Shown here in pieces: positions 46,840 to 57,729 of a stretch of DNA of 64,000 bases. Each line of letters begins with the position of its first letter. Position 1 is the first letter of the stretch. Source of the DNA: Artocarpus heterophyllus (Eukaryota; Streptophyta; Magnoliopsida; Rosales; Moraceae); the NCBI GenBank assembly GCA_025403435.1, contig JAJQZP010000062.1, positions 124,001 to 188,000 of the forward strand, read 5' to 3'. The translations under genes and the position numbers were made by a program. Under the pieces are notes generated by a model. It saw nothing but the letters and a program-made list of their open reading frames with translations, made no database searches and was not told where the DNA came from.

Positions 46840-48097
46840 ATATTATTCATTTCTTCCTTCACTTGGCTACTGTCAATGTAGATTCAGGTTGACTCTGTTT
46901 TTTGTTTCAGTTTATTGTTTCTTCGAGTTTTTTTTTTTGGGCAGGTTGTTGTTCCAGTTTTGGAATTTTAAAAAATGTTTGTTGTTATTATAATTAATCG
47001 GATATTTGATTCATATTTATGATATTGGTGATCTGTTTATATTGAGAGTGTTTTCTTTTAAACTCATAGTTTATATTCTTTTCTGTAAATTAATTTAATA
47101 AATACTCTATTAATATTGAATCTTTTTATGTTTGGTATTATCTGTTATTGAATCTTTTTTACGAAATTAATTTTCAAGTTCTCTTTATCCTATAATCTTT
47201 CTATAATAATTTAGGCTCCACCTCTAGATCATCTGTAATCGTTTTGTTAAGTTTTTTGGCAATGATTGAACAATATTATTTCCTGACTGTCTCTGTTACA
47301 TAGTTTTTTTGTGGAAATTTTAGATCAATGTCCGAATCCGTAATGGCATTGTGATCTATGATTTTACACCACGAAGATATTGTATTCATGCATTAGTCAC
47401 TAAAATCAAATTTTATCAACATCAAGAAGATTTGTAAATATTTTAATAGAGACTGATTTCAATAGTAAAAAACCTAACCAGGTCTATTCTTGCCTTTCTT
47501 TTAACTAACCCCCCGACTTTTTTTTTTAATCTTTTCTAACAACTTTTTTTAAAAAATAATTCCCAGTTTCCACAAATTATTTGCTAGTCTTTGTATTGTT
47601 TTGTGCTACTATGGAATAGGTTGATGTAAATCCTTTTTCTCTTCCTTTTTGAGAATCCAAGGTTCTATCTTTAATTTTCTTCATTATTATATTATATAAA
47701 TATGACTGTATAGCTTGATTTGAAGGAAAAATTAGCATAGGGACAATTGAGATAATAATCCGAAATTCACACTTACTATTTAAGTACTAATTGTCCCCAC
47801 TTATAACTAAAAAAGTAACTTCATTATTTGACTCCTCCTTTTCCACTTTGTGATTTTTTCGGATAATATTTTTCTCTACATGCTATATTCTGTTTTCCTC
47901 ACTTTTTTCAGTGCACTTATTTCTCCTTCAGTTCGTTTACTTCTTTGTCTTTTTTATTGTCTTCGACACATTTCTTCTGTTCTCACTTCCATAACTGATA
48001 CTTTGTTGTTTAAAGCAGCTTGGACTTAAATTCCAGGTACTATTTCGTTTCCTGTGAAAATTGGATTAGTATTTATGCTATCTTATAGTATGCTTTT
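46840..48097 (+). repeat. Segment A (left part), duplicate of 57730-59005
   Basis: It matches segment B from TTCTTCCTTCACTTGGCTA onward, including TTTAAAGCAGCTTGGACTTA. It is interrupted by element Z, then continues at 55409-56240. AT-rich, no gene found. Confidence 0.75.
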
Positions 48098-48634
48098 TGT
48101 TATTTTGTGACCCAAAACCTTTGGCAGTAAGGTAGCGCCGCGGAGCTTGCAAGCAGGGCCGCGACGCTACAATCCAACGCATGGCGCTCCAATCCGGAAA
48201 CCAGCGCCGCGGTGCTAGAAAAGCAACGCCGCGACGCTCCAATGCGGCCTGATAGTGTATTTTGCGTTTTTACGCGTTTTTGAGTTATTTTAGGCTAGGG
48301 TTTGAGTCCCCATACATATAAATACATCATATTCTCCATAGTATAAAATAGAGTGAGTCACATTAGAGAGACACATTAGAGAGTTACAAAATTTCATAGA
48401 GATCATAGTGTTGAGAGTGATACAGAGAACTCAGTATTGTGAGTTTGTGAGTGATTGAATGAGTGAATTTTTGTATTTGAGTGCTCTAAACACCGTTGTA
48501 ATTTTCGTTTTGTGATTAATGGATTGCTTCTCCTTTGTCCGTGGTTTTTTCACCCTTCATTAGGGTTTTTCCACGTAAATCTTGTGTATAATTTTCTCTC
48601 TATTTCTTGTTGCTTATTGCTTTGATTTCTAACA
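48098..48634 (+). mobile_element. 5' LTR of Ty1-copia element Z
   Basis: A 537 bp LTR, TGTTATTTTG...TTTCTAACA, matching 54891-55408. A TATA box (CATATAAATACATC) lies near 48316. U3 carries several near-palindromes of the AGCGCCGCGGCGCT type. The target duplication is CTTTT on the left and GTTTT on the right; segment B shows the empty site with CTTTTTATA. Confidence 0.9.
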
Positions 48635-48636
48635 AG

Positions 48637-48650
48637 TGGTATTAGAGCTT
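48637..48650 (+). other. Primer binding site of element Z
   Basis: TGGTATTAGAGCTT follows the LTR by two bases. It matches the initiator tRNA-Met primer site TGGTATCAGAGC with one change. Confidence 0.85.
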
Positions 48651-48665
48651 TGGCTTTAATTTGCA

Positions 48666-51600
48666 ATGGCAATCATGAAATTCGATATTCCGCTGCTGGA
48701 TCGCACAACGAGGTTTTCTCTATGGCAAGTGAAGATGCGGGCTGTTCTAGCGCAGATGAACCTTGATGATGCGCTATTGGGTTTCGATAAGATGTCCTCA
48801 TCATGGTCGAAGGAGGAAAAGGAGCGTAAGGACCAAAAAGCTTTGTCCCAAATACACCTTCATCTATCAAATCAGATTTTACAGGATGTACTGAAGGAGA
48901 AGACTGCTGCTGCTTTATGGCTCAAGTTGGAGCAATTATGCATGACCAAGAGTCTTATTAGCAAACTTCATTTAAAGCAGCATCTATATTCTCATCGAAT
49001 GTCTAAAGGTACGTCTCTTGAGGATCACTTAACTGCGTTTAAGGAGATTGTGTCTGATTTGGAGGCTATGGAAGTTAAGTATGATGAAGAAGACCTTGGG
49101 TTAATTTTATTATGTTTATTGCCTTCATCATATGCCACATTTAAGGATACTATCTTGTATAGTCGAGACACTCTTACCCTAGATGAGGTTTATGAGGCTT
49201 TATTTTCTAAAGAAAAGATGAAACAGTTAGGTACTGGATCTGAAACACAAGGAGATGGTCTAGTTGTTAGAGGTAGAACCCAAGAGAGAAGTTCTAGGAC
49301 TGAGATTAGAGGTAGGTCTAAATCCAGAAATAAGGAGAAGTAATGTAATTATTGCAAGAAGAAAAGGCACATTAAAACTGAGTGTTATAAGCTGCAGAAT
49401 AAAAACAAGAGGGCTAAAAATTAGAAGGGGAAGAAACCAAATGCTGGTGAGGCTAGTGTCGTTGAAGAAGGCTCTGGTGGTGAGCTTTTGGTAATTTCTG
49501 ATGGTGATTCTAAACCCTGTGAGGATTGGGTTCTTGACTCTGCATGTACGTTTCATATGTGTCCCAACTGGGACTGGTTTTCAACATATAAAACGGTTCC
49601 TAAGGGCTCTGTTTTGATGGGAAACAACACCCCATGCAAAGTTGTTGGTATTGATACTGTCAGAATTAAAATGCATGATGGCATAGTGAGGACACTAGGC
49701 GATGTGAGGCATGTCTCCGATCTTAAGAGGAATTTAATTTCCTTAGGTACTCTTGATGCTAAAGGGTACAAGTACACCGGTGAAGGTGGAGTTTTGAAAG
49801 TCAGTAAAGGCGCTCTTGTGATGATGAAAGCGCAAAAGAAGACTGCTAGTTTGTATGTTCTGCAGGGTACTACAGTAGTTGGTGATGCAAAAGTTACTAC
49901 TTCCACTATGTCTGATGATGATCTCACTAAGGTATGGCATATGCGACTGGGGCATATGAGTGAGCTTGGGATGGCAAAGCTGAGTAAGTGAGGGCTCCTT
50001 AATGGACAGTGCACAGGGAAGATGGAGTTTTGTGAGCACCGTGTTTTTGGAAAGCAGAAGAGAGTTCAATTTGGCAAAGGCATTCACAACACAAAAGATA
50101 TTTTGGAGTATGTTTATTCTCACCTTTGGGGACCGTCTACTGTTTCTTCTTATGGTGGTGCTAGTTATATGCTTACCATCATTGATGACTATTCCAGAAA
50201 GTTATGGACATTCTTTTTGAAGCAGAAGAATGATGTCTTTGCTACATTCAAAGATTGGAAGACCATGATAGAAAAGCAGACCGGTAAGCCAGTTAAACGT
50301 CTCCGCAGTGATAATGGCTTGGAGTTTTGTTCAAATGAATTTAATACCTTCTGTAAATCAGAGGGAATTCTGAGGGACTTAACAGTCCGACGTACTCCGC
50401 AGCAAAATGGTGTGGCCGAGAGAATGAACAAGACGTTGATGGAGAAAGTGCGCTGCATACTCTCTAATGCTGGACTACCTAAGTCATTTTGGGCTGAAGC
50501 CGCTTCTACAGCTTGCTATTTGGTCAATCATTCTCCTTCCATCGCTATTAACAAGAAGACACCACAAGAGATGTGGTCAGGAGAACCTGCAGATTACTCA
50601 AATTTAAGAATTTTCGGCTGTCCTGCTTATGCTCATGTTGACAATGAAAAATTGGAGCCTAGATCCATGAAGTGTATATTTCTTGGTTACAAGCATGGTG
50701 TTAAATGCTATAAGTTATGGTGCCCGGAAACCAAGAAAGTTATTATCAGTAGAGATGTGTTTGATGAGACTTTCATGTTACGTGTGACATCTACTACAGG
50801 ATCTAGTGATGTTGATCAGGATAGATCTAGGAAATAGGTGGAGTTTCAAATAGAGACAAGTACATTATCCGATTCTACTTCCTAGTCAAGTTCAGAGAGT
50901 CAAGGCGATAGTGCTTCCCAATCGCCATCACCGCTGCCACCACAGTACTCTATTGCTAAGGATAGGCCGAGGAGAGATGTTAGGCCTCCACAGAGATATG
51001 CTGAGGCCGACTTGGTGGCTTATACTTTATTAATGGCAAAAGGTATTGAGTATGGTGAGGAACCTTCCGCCTATTTAGAGGCGGTTAATTTAGTTAACTC
51101 TGGCAAGTAGATGATTGCTATGTAGGAGGAGATGGAATCCTTACATAAGAATGGCACATGGGATTTGGTGAAGTTACCCAAAGGGAAGAAAGCTGTTCGC
51201 TGCAAATGGGTATTTAAAAGAAAAGAAGGCACACCGGGAGTTGAAGATGCTAGGTATAAGGCTAGACTGGTTGCAAAAGGATACAGTCAGGTTCTAGGTG
51301 TTGACTTTACAGATGTATTTTCTCATGTGGTTAAGCATAGCTCAATTCGAGCCTTGTTTGGTATTGTAGCCACTTATGATCTTGAGCTTGAGTAGTTAGA
51401 TGTGAAGACTGTATTTTTGCATGGAGAGCTCGGGGAAGACATTTATATGCAGTAACCCAAGGGTTTTATTGTTACAGGTAAAGAAGACTATGTTTGCTCA
51501 TTGAAAAAGTCTCTTTACGGTTTGAAACAATCTCCTAGGCAGTGGTATAAGAGGTTCGACTCATTTATGATCGCTCATGAGTTCAAGAGGAGTAGCTATG

Positions 51601-52267
51601 ACAGTTGTGTCTACTTCAAGAAGGGTGATGATGGGTCCTTTGTTTATTTGCTCTTATATGTTGATGATATGTTGATTGCTGCTAAGGATAAAGGAGAGAT
51701 TAAGAAGTTAAAAGCTCAACTCAGTAGAGAGTTTGAGATGAAGGACTTGGGAGCTGCCAAGAAGATTCTCGGCATGGAGATTTTGAGAAATAGAAAGGCA
51801 GGTAAGCTTTATCTGAGTCAGAAAGGCTATATTGAAAAAGTTTTGCACAGGTTCAACATGCAGAAAGCAAAACCAGTGAGCACTCCGTTAGCAGCACATT
51901 TCAGACTTTCAGCTGCGTTAGCTCCACAGTCAGATGATGAGATTGAGTACATGTCATATGTTCCATACTCTAGTGCAGTAGGTTCCCTCATGTATGCTAT
52001 GGTATGGTCTCGCCCAGATTTATCATATGCAGTTAGTGCAGTGAGTAGGTACATGGCTAACCCAGGTAAAGAGCATTGGAAAGCGGTGCAATGGATCCTC
52101 AGATATTTGCGTGGTACTACTGACGTTTGTTTGCACTTTAGGAGGACTAGAGATGGTGTTGTGGGATATGTTGATTCTGATTATGCTGGAGACTTGGATA
52201 AGAGGAGGTCACTTATTGGGTTTTTGTTTACAGTTGGTGGTTGTGCTATCAGTTGGAAGGCTACCTT
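48666..52267 (+). pseudogene. Element Z gag-pol, from gag to RNase H start (Tnt1-94-like copia)
   Basis: One frame runs unshifted from the ATG at 48666 to the insertion at 52268, broken by nine stops only (49341, 49422, 49989, 50835, 50883, 51108, 51123, 51393 and 51453). Domains in order: gag (48666-49340); a zinc knuckle CNYCKKKRHIKTEC just after the first stop; protease WVLDSACTFHM near 49530; GAG-pre-integrase HMRLGHMSELGM with its zinc finger damaged (CEHR where CEHC is usual); integrase with D (IDDYSRKLW), D (LRSDNGLEF) and E (QNGVAERMNKT); reverse transcriptase from about 51120 with LLYVDDMLIA near 51655; and RNase H starting GYVDSDYAGD. No protein can be produced without readthrough. 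Confidence 0.9.
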
Positions 52268-54434
52268 TGTAACGTCCCGAAATTTATTTAATATTAATGT
52301 AATGTAAATGATGAATTAGTGTGCCATAATTAAAGTTTTAACTTTAATTAGATTATTTGGTTGGATTTTGAATTTTGGTTGTTTTGTTAAACTGATGTAT
52401 TCAAATGATTTCTCATTTGTTTTAAAATGATGTTTTGAGTTTTTAAAACACAACAATTTGTAAAATGTTAAAAATACTCTGTTTTACAAAACCGTGGGCG
52501 GCACATGGTTTTCGCACAGTAAAACCGCCCACCGATTTTCTCTATTTATTCCCTTTCTCTCACTCTCTCTCCTCATTCTCACGCGTCTCTCTCTCTCTTC
52601 ACTCTCCCTCTCGGCAGCCTCTCCCTCTCTCTAATTTCTTCAAAAATTTTTGGTTTCCATTCGAATCCAAGCTTCTGAACAGCACGGAGGAAGCTCGGGG
52701 ACGTGATTCGACAACCAAGAACGCGGATTGAAGCTTCGATTCGAGGTTAGATTCGAAATTTCTAAACTTTTTACAAAATTTTTGATTTTGTGTGTTTATG
52801 AAATCTAAGTTTGTTTTAGCTTAGAAAACCGTGGATTTGTGTTAAATGAGCTTAGAACAACTAGAATCTAAGCCTAGATTGAAGAGAAACGGATTTGATT
52901 CAAGATTTTCATTTTTCTCCTCTTTTTCTCATTTTCGGATTTTTGAGGATTTTGAGTTTAAATGTTGTTTAAATGATCCCAAACATGTTCTAGAATGTTT
53001 TTCTATCAACTATGATTGTTTTTCATGCCTGGGAATTGAGAAAAACAGGTTGGAATCCAGATTTGGATTTTTGGGGATCGAGAAACCCGAGGCTGAGATT
53101 TCTGGATCTTCCCAGTTCGGCAGGCCGAAGTTCATGTTCGGCAGGCCGGAGTGATGATCGGCAGGCCGGTGTTCTTCCGACCGGCAGGCCGAATCTGGAG
53201 AATTGTTCGGCAGGCCGAACCTTGTTTCCGGCAGGCCGAACTGTGCAGTTCGGCAGGCCGAAGCAGGGCGTCCGGCAGGCCAACCGAGGCATGGAAATTT
53301 TTGTGGATTTTACCCGATTTCACTGTTTTGAACCCAGATTTAAACCCCAACCTTATAGAATGATTTTAATGATACAAATGACACACTAGGACATCATGAA
53401 ATGATTTAGTAACATAGAATGTCTCGAACTAGATATTGATCGGCTTAGTTTGTATCTAGGATTGTTCGTGGTTTCGTGGAGCTAACGTATAGCGGACCGG
53501 GATTACGGTGTGGGGTACCGGCACGAGTACTGAGGTAGGACTCCTATCCTATTTCTTTGGTAGCCTGGTTTTGAAATGATTTGGCTTTGAAAAGGATTTC
53601 TATCAAAATGTTTCAACGGTTGTTTGAAAATGGTTTTATCGGTAGTATTTTAATACACCGTGATTATGAAATGAATTTCATAATGAATGTAATTGACAAT
53701 ACTCGGTAATTGGGTTTGAATGATAATGATAACAAACACTAAGGCATGATGCCATATCAGAGATCGGGTCGTGTGACGAACGACCTTGGGGGCAGGTCCC
53801 GAAACCCAGCTGGGCCACTACGGTGGTGATATCATGGTTTGCCTAGGTAAGAGTAAATTGGTGTTTTGATTTGACGAGCAGACTGTTCTGTGTCAGAACG
53901 GTCCTACTCAATTTATTCATTTATTTATTTATTTATTCAACGTTTTATTTCTGTATACTCCTGATAATGTTTTGTTTCTTTGCATCAAATTATTTTATAA
54001 AACTAGTCCTACTGAGCCTTTCGCTCACGTTTTATTGTTTTAAATTTCCCCCCATTCTAGGTGGTTTTCCATATAGGTTTGGAGGAGATTCTTCAGACCG
54101 GACTCAGGAGCACTAGGAGAATTTATTTATATTCAGTATTATTAAATCAAGGCATGTAAGACTTAACTTTATTTGTACCTGGACTGTGATTGTATTTATG
54201 ATATTGTCAGTACCATGTGTGTGCACAAGTTGTGGGTTGTGGAACCCATATTCGCGGTTTTTATTCAATTATTGTTATTTGATTAATGATTTTCAATTCT
54301 TTTATAAAAATGTGGTGGAAAATCTTCTTAAATTTTACTTAATTGGGTTCTCAAACCCCCGATTTTTAATTAAATCCGCTTTTAATTAATCTAAATATTC
54401 CGCCACGTCACCTCCCGTACTCCGGGGCGTGACA
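52268..54434. mobile_element. 2.2 kb solo-LTR-like insertion in Z RNase H
   Basis: The ends are TGTAACGTCCCG and CCGGGGCGTGACA, with a perfect 5-bp duplication ACCTT (52263-52267 and 54435-54439). Removing one ACCTT joins the RNase H frame exactly. It has a CT-rich leader (52550-52640), an array of GC-rich near-palindromes (53118-53282) and no polyprotein. It is best read as a solo LTR of a long-LTR element, related to the insertion at 35425. The open frames within it are not recognised. Confidence 0.7.
53118..53282. repeat. Eight-copy array of the near-palindrome (TT)CGGCAGGCCG(AA)
   Basis: CGGCAGGCC starts at 53118, 53139, 53159, 53182, 53208, 53229, 53251 and 53273 (spacing 20-26 bp). TTCGGC-AG-GCCGAA is palindromic except for its central two bases. 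Spacers differ, so this is a dispersed motif array and not a simple tandem repeat. Confidence 0.9.
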
Positions 54435-54439
54435 ACCTT

Positions 54440-54923
54440 GCAGGCTATTGTTGCTTTGTCTACTACTGAGGCTGAATATATGGCTATTACAGAGGCTTTC
54501 AAAGAAGCTATTTGGTTGAAGGGCCTATTTGGAGAACTTAGTGAAGATTTGAAGACTTCTGTGGTGATGTGTGACAGTCAGAGTGTTATTTTTCTCACTA
54601 AAGATCAAATGTTTCATGAGAGGACGAAGCACATTGACGTTCGTTATCACTTTGTTCGTGATATTGTTGCTCGTGGTGATATTGTTGTGAGTAAAATCAG
54701 TACACATGATAATCCTACCGATGTGATGACTAAGTCGTTACCTACAGCTAAGTTTGAGCATTGCTTAAACTTGGTTGGAGTTCATGCTCGTGCCGGTTGG
54801 TTGCCCATTGGGGCTTTGTGGAAAAGGTGGAGAATTCGGTTAATCACATGTTGGAGTTCTTTATGGTGGATTTTGTGTCAAGGTGGAGATTGTTATTTTG
54901 TGACCCAAAATCTTTGGCAGTAA
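54440..54923 (+). pseudogene. Element Z RNase H, 3' part
   Basis: It resumes the Z frame after the insertion ([16 protein letters not shown], then [24 protein letters not shown] and [15 protein letters not shown]). No stop interrupts it until 54921-54923, inside the 3' LTR. RNase H residues look normal, but it is cut from the rest of pol by the 2.2 kb insertion. Confidence 0.9.
54880..54890 (+). other. Polypurine tract of element Z
   Basis: AAGGTGGAGAT directly precedes the 3' LTR, the usual arrangement in copia elements. Confidence 0.75.
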
Positions 54924-55408
54924 GGCAGCGTCGCGGCGCTTGAAAGCAGGGCCGCGACGCTACAATCCAGCGCTGCGGCGCTTGAAAGCAGCGCCGCGGC
55001 GCTCCAATCCGGAAACCTGCGGCCTGATAGTGTATTTTACGTTTTTACGCGTTTTTGGGTTATTTTGGGCTAGGGTTTGAGTCCCTGTATATATAAATAC
55101 ATTATATTCTCTATAGTACAAAATAGAGTGAGTCACATTAGAGAGACACATTTGAGAGTCACAAAATTTCATAGAGATCATAGTGTTGAGAGTGATACAA
55201 AGAACTCAGTATTGGGAGTTTGTGAGTGATTGAATGAGTGAATTTCTGTATTTGAGCGCTCTAAACACTGTTGTAATTTTCATTTTGTGATTAGTGGATT
55301 GCTTCTTCTCTACCCGTAGTTTTTTCACCATTCATTAAAGTTTTTCATGTAAATCTTGTGTGTAATTTTTTCTCTATTTTTTATTACATATTGCTTTAAT
55401 TTCTAACA
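54891..55408 (+). mobile_element. 3' LTR of element Z
   Basis: A 518 bp partner of 48098-48634. Differences are scattered substitutions plus a rearranged set of GCGCCGCGGCGC motifs in U3. TATA box GTATATATAAATACA is near 55087. Confidence 0.9.
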
Positions 55409-56240
55409 GTTTTTATACTTGTTCTTTGTTTATTTTTTATATATATTGTACATATTTTTTGTTATGCCCCTCACGTGGCGATGATGATCATATTTTTGTT
55501 TTGACATGTTGAGTTTTAATAATTTTTCCAAAAATTGCTGTGAATATTTTTATTTCGTTTGATCTTTTTTTCTTTTTGTTTAGGCCAGTGTCTTTTCTGT
55601 CATTCTGAATCCTTGGCAGTTGAATTGACGTTCTATTTGGTTCTTGGTCATCTTGACCAATGATTCGCATTTCACTCGCTTTCGACGTCTGGTTCCAATC
55701 CTATCGTTTAGAGTTTTCCCTTTTGTGCTTCTCTGCCATTGCTTTAAACCTTAATATTTGGGTTTTTTTTTTCTTTATTTGCAGCTCCTTCGATGTTTTT
55801 GCCCTTTAGGGTGCACTGAGTGGCTTTCTTTCGTTTTGTTTCTACCAGTGTCGTTTTGGTCTGTATTCACCTGTAGTTTTTGGGTAAATTAATATTTTTG
55901 TGTATTTTAATTGTTAAATTTTATTATTGCAAAGAGTAAATTTGTTTGTTCATGTGTAAAAGAATGAACAATTGTAAGAAATGAAAAATAATATTTTATT
56001 TTTCTTTGTGTTTATTATTTTTTTTGGTTTTATTATTTTTGTTCAATCTATTTATATTGTACATCATTACAGTCATTGTTTTAAATTATGAGATTATTCA
56101 TTATTAAAAATTTATGTAATCAAGATATAAAATGAAGGGCTTACGGAATGAATTGTTACAAAGTAATATACTGCGATTTATATAAATGGAAAAAATATAT
56201 TTTTCCATTTTTAGTAATTTTGACAAATATATATATATAT
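55409..56240 (+). repeat. Segment A (right part), duplicate of 59005-60190
   Basis: It continues the match to segment B (GTGGCGATGATGATCATATT, CTTTTGTGCTTCTCTGCCATT). Relative to B it lacks about 360 bp near 55895 (B: 59513-59873). It ends in an (AT)n run. No gene. Confidence 0.7.
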
Positions 56241-57729
56241 ATATACACGTAAAAAAGAGGAAATTAAACATGAAGAATTTCCTTACAAACTTGATTTGGA
56301 AAAAATTTTTCCCTGTTGTGGTTTTTAAATTTTAAAAGCGAACTAATTAAAAATTACATTTTTTAAGATTATTAATAATTTTGTTTTACTTACACGGTTT
56401 TGTTTACTGGGAAGTGTTTATAAAGGCCTTCCAAAAGACCCAACAGAGAACTAGATAAACACTAGGGAAAAAAAACTGTGCAAAAGTCAAGGAAAAAAAA
56501 TGGAACAATTATTAAGTCCCCGGTAAAATCAGTGCCTTAAAAAAAAGAAGCAAGATAGGAAATTTTTATGGAAACCATTAAAGGAAATGTTAATGGCTGA
56601 TTTATTAAGATATATACAATTTCATTGAAAAAAAAAAATGTAACACTTACTGACCAAAAAAAAAAAAAATTATAAAGATATTGTTGGAAAAGAAGCTTAA
56701 GGGCAAAACTAAAATCGTTTCGTAAATGAATTTAGATTAGTACTTTGAGTTGAGTTATGTAACTTGAATTATGATTTGAGTTAGTAATTTTAATTGTTAT
56801 CTGAATTGACGTTTAGATATGCATTTAAGTTTTAATCTGAGTATAGAATAAAATTAAAATTTTTGTTTGGAGAGATAGTGAAAATAGTTTTTGATTTATT
56901 GACAAATTTAATAAAATATTAATGCTAATGATCTTAAAAAATGTACAATATTGATCTAAATTTATTCCTCTCTTTATTAGGAATACAATGAAAAAAGAAT
57001 CATTAAATTTGGATATTAAATGAAGAAGTTATAATTTTTTCCTCAAATATAAGAGAGAGAATTTTAGCTTTTACTATAGCAAAAAATCTAAATATCAAAA
57101 GTTTTAAGGGGGTCAGAACTCTAAAAACTCGAATTCTTGATACTTAAAAGGATTCAAATTTTAGGGGAAACAAACACATATATAAAAAATTCTTCCTTGA
57201 ATTTAAATTTAAATATTTTAAGTCCAAAGAATACTCCAACTAAACGCAAATGTTAAGACAAGACTAAATAATATAAGAAGACAAAAAAACACGAAACAAA
57301 ATAAAAAAAATGATTACACTAAAAGATAAAGACGTCAACCCTCACCACACCAGTATAATATGAGCTAATATATACCATCTCAATTGAGACCATGTATTGC
57401 AAATTAATTATTCTTTGACATATGTTAAACATATTTATTATAATATATATAATATTAAAATATCCATCTGTAAATATACCTAAATAAATTTAAAATACAC
57501 GTATTAGTATAATTTCAATACAATGTATATATAAACTATTCTTATATAACAAATAAATTTAATAAATCAATATCACTACATAAATAGACATGTTAATATA
57601 ATTTTAATAAATATATTGCAACAAATACTAATTTTTTTTAACAAAATAATATTTCTCGTTGCAACGTGCGGTTATTTCCGCTCATTTATATGTATTGGAA
57701 AGAATAAACATTTCTTATACTACACTTAT
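56241..57729. other. AT-rich spacer between segments A and B, no gene
   Basis: Long AT-rich stretches with MITE-like TTTAAAT and AATTTGAGTT words (56730-56850 and 57120-57250). I see no open frame or RNA gene. Confidence 0.45.

Noticed and set aside
53118..53282. CRISPR-like regular array
   Set aside because: Plant nuclear DNA; the motif is short (10-14 bp), near-palindromic, spacers are only ~10 bp and variable, and no cas genes are present.
53012..53389. Overlapping 70-125 codon frames in all directions across the near-palindrome array
   Set aside because: Generated by the repeated GC-rich motif inside a solo-LTR-like element; no conserved protein feature.
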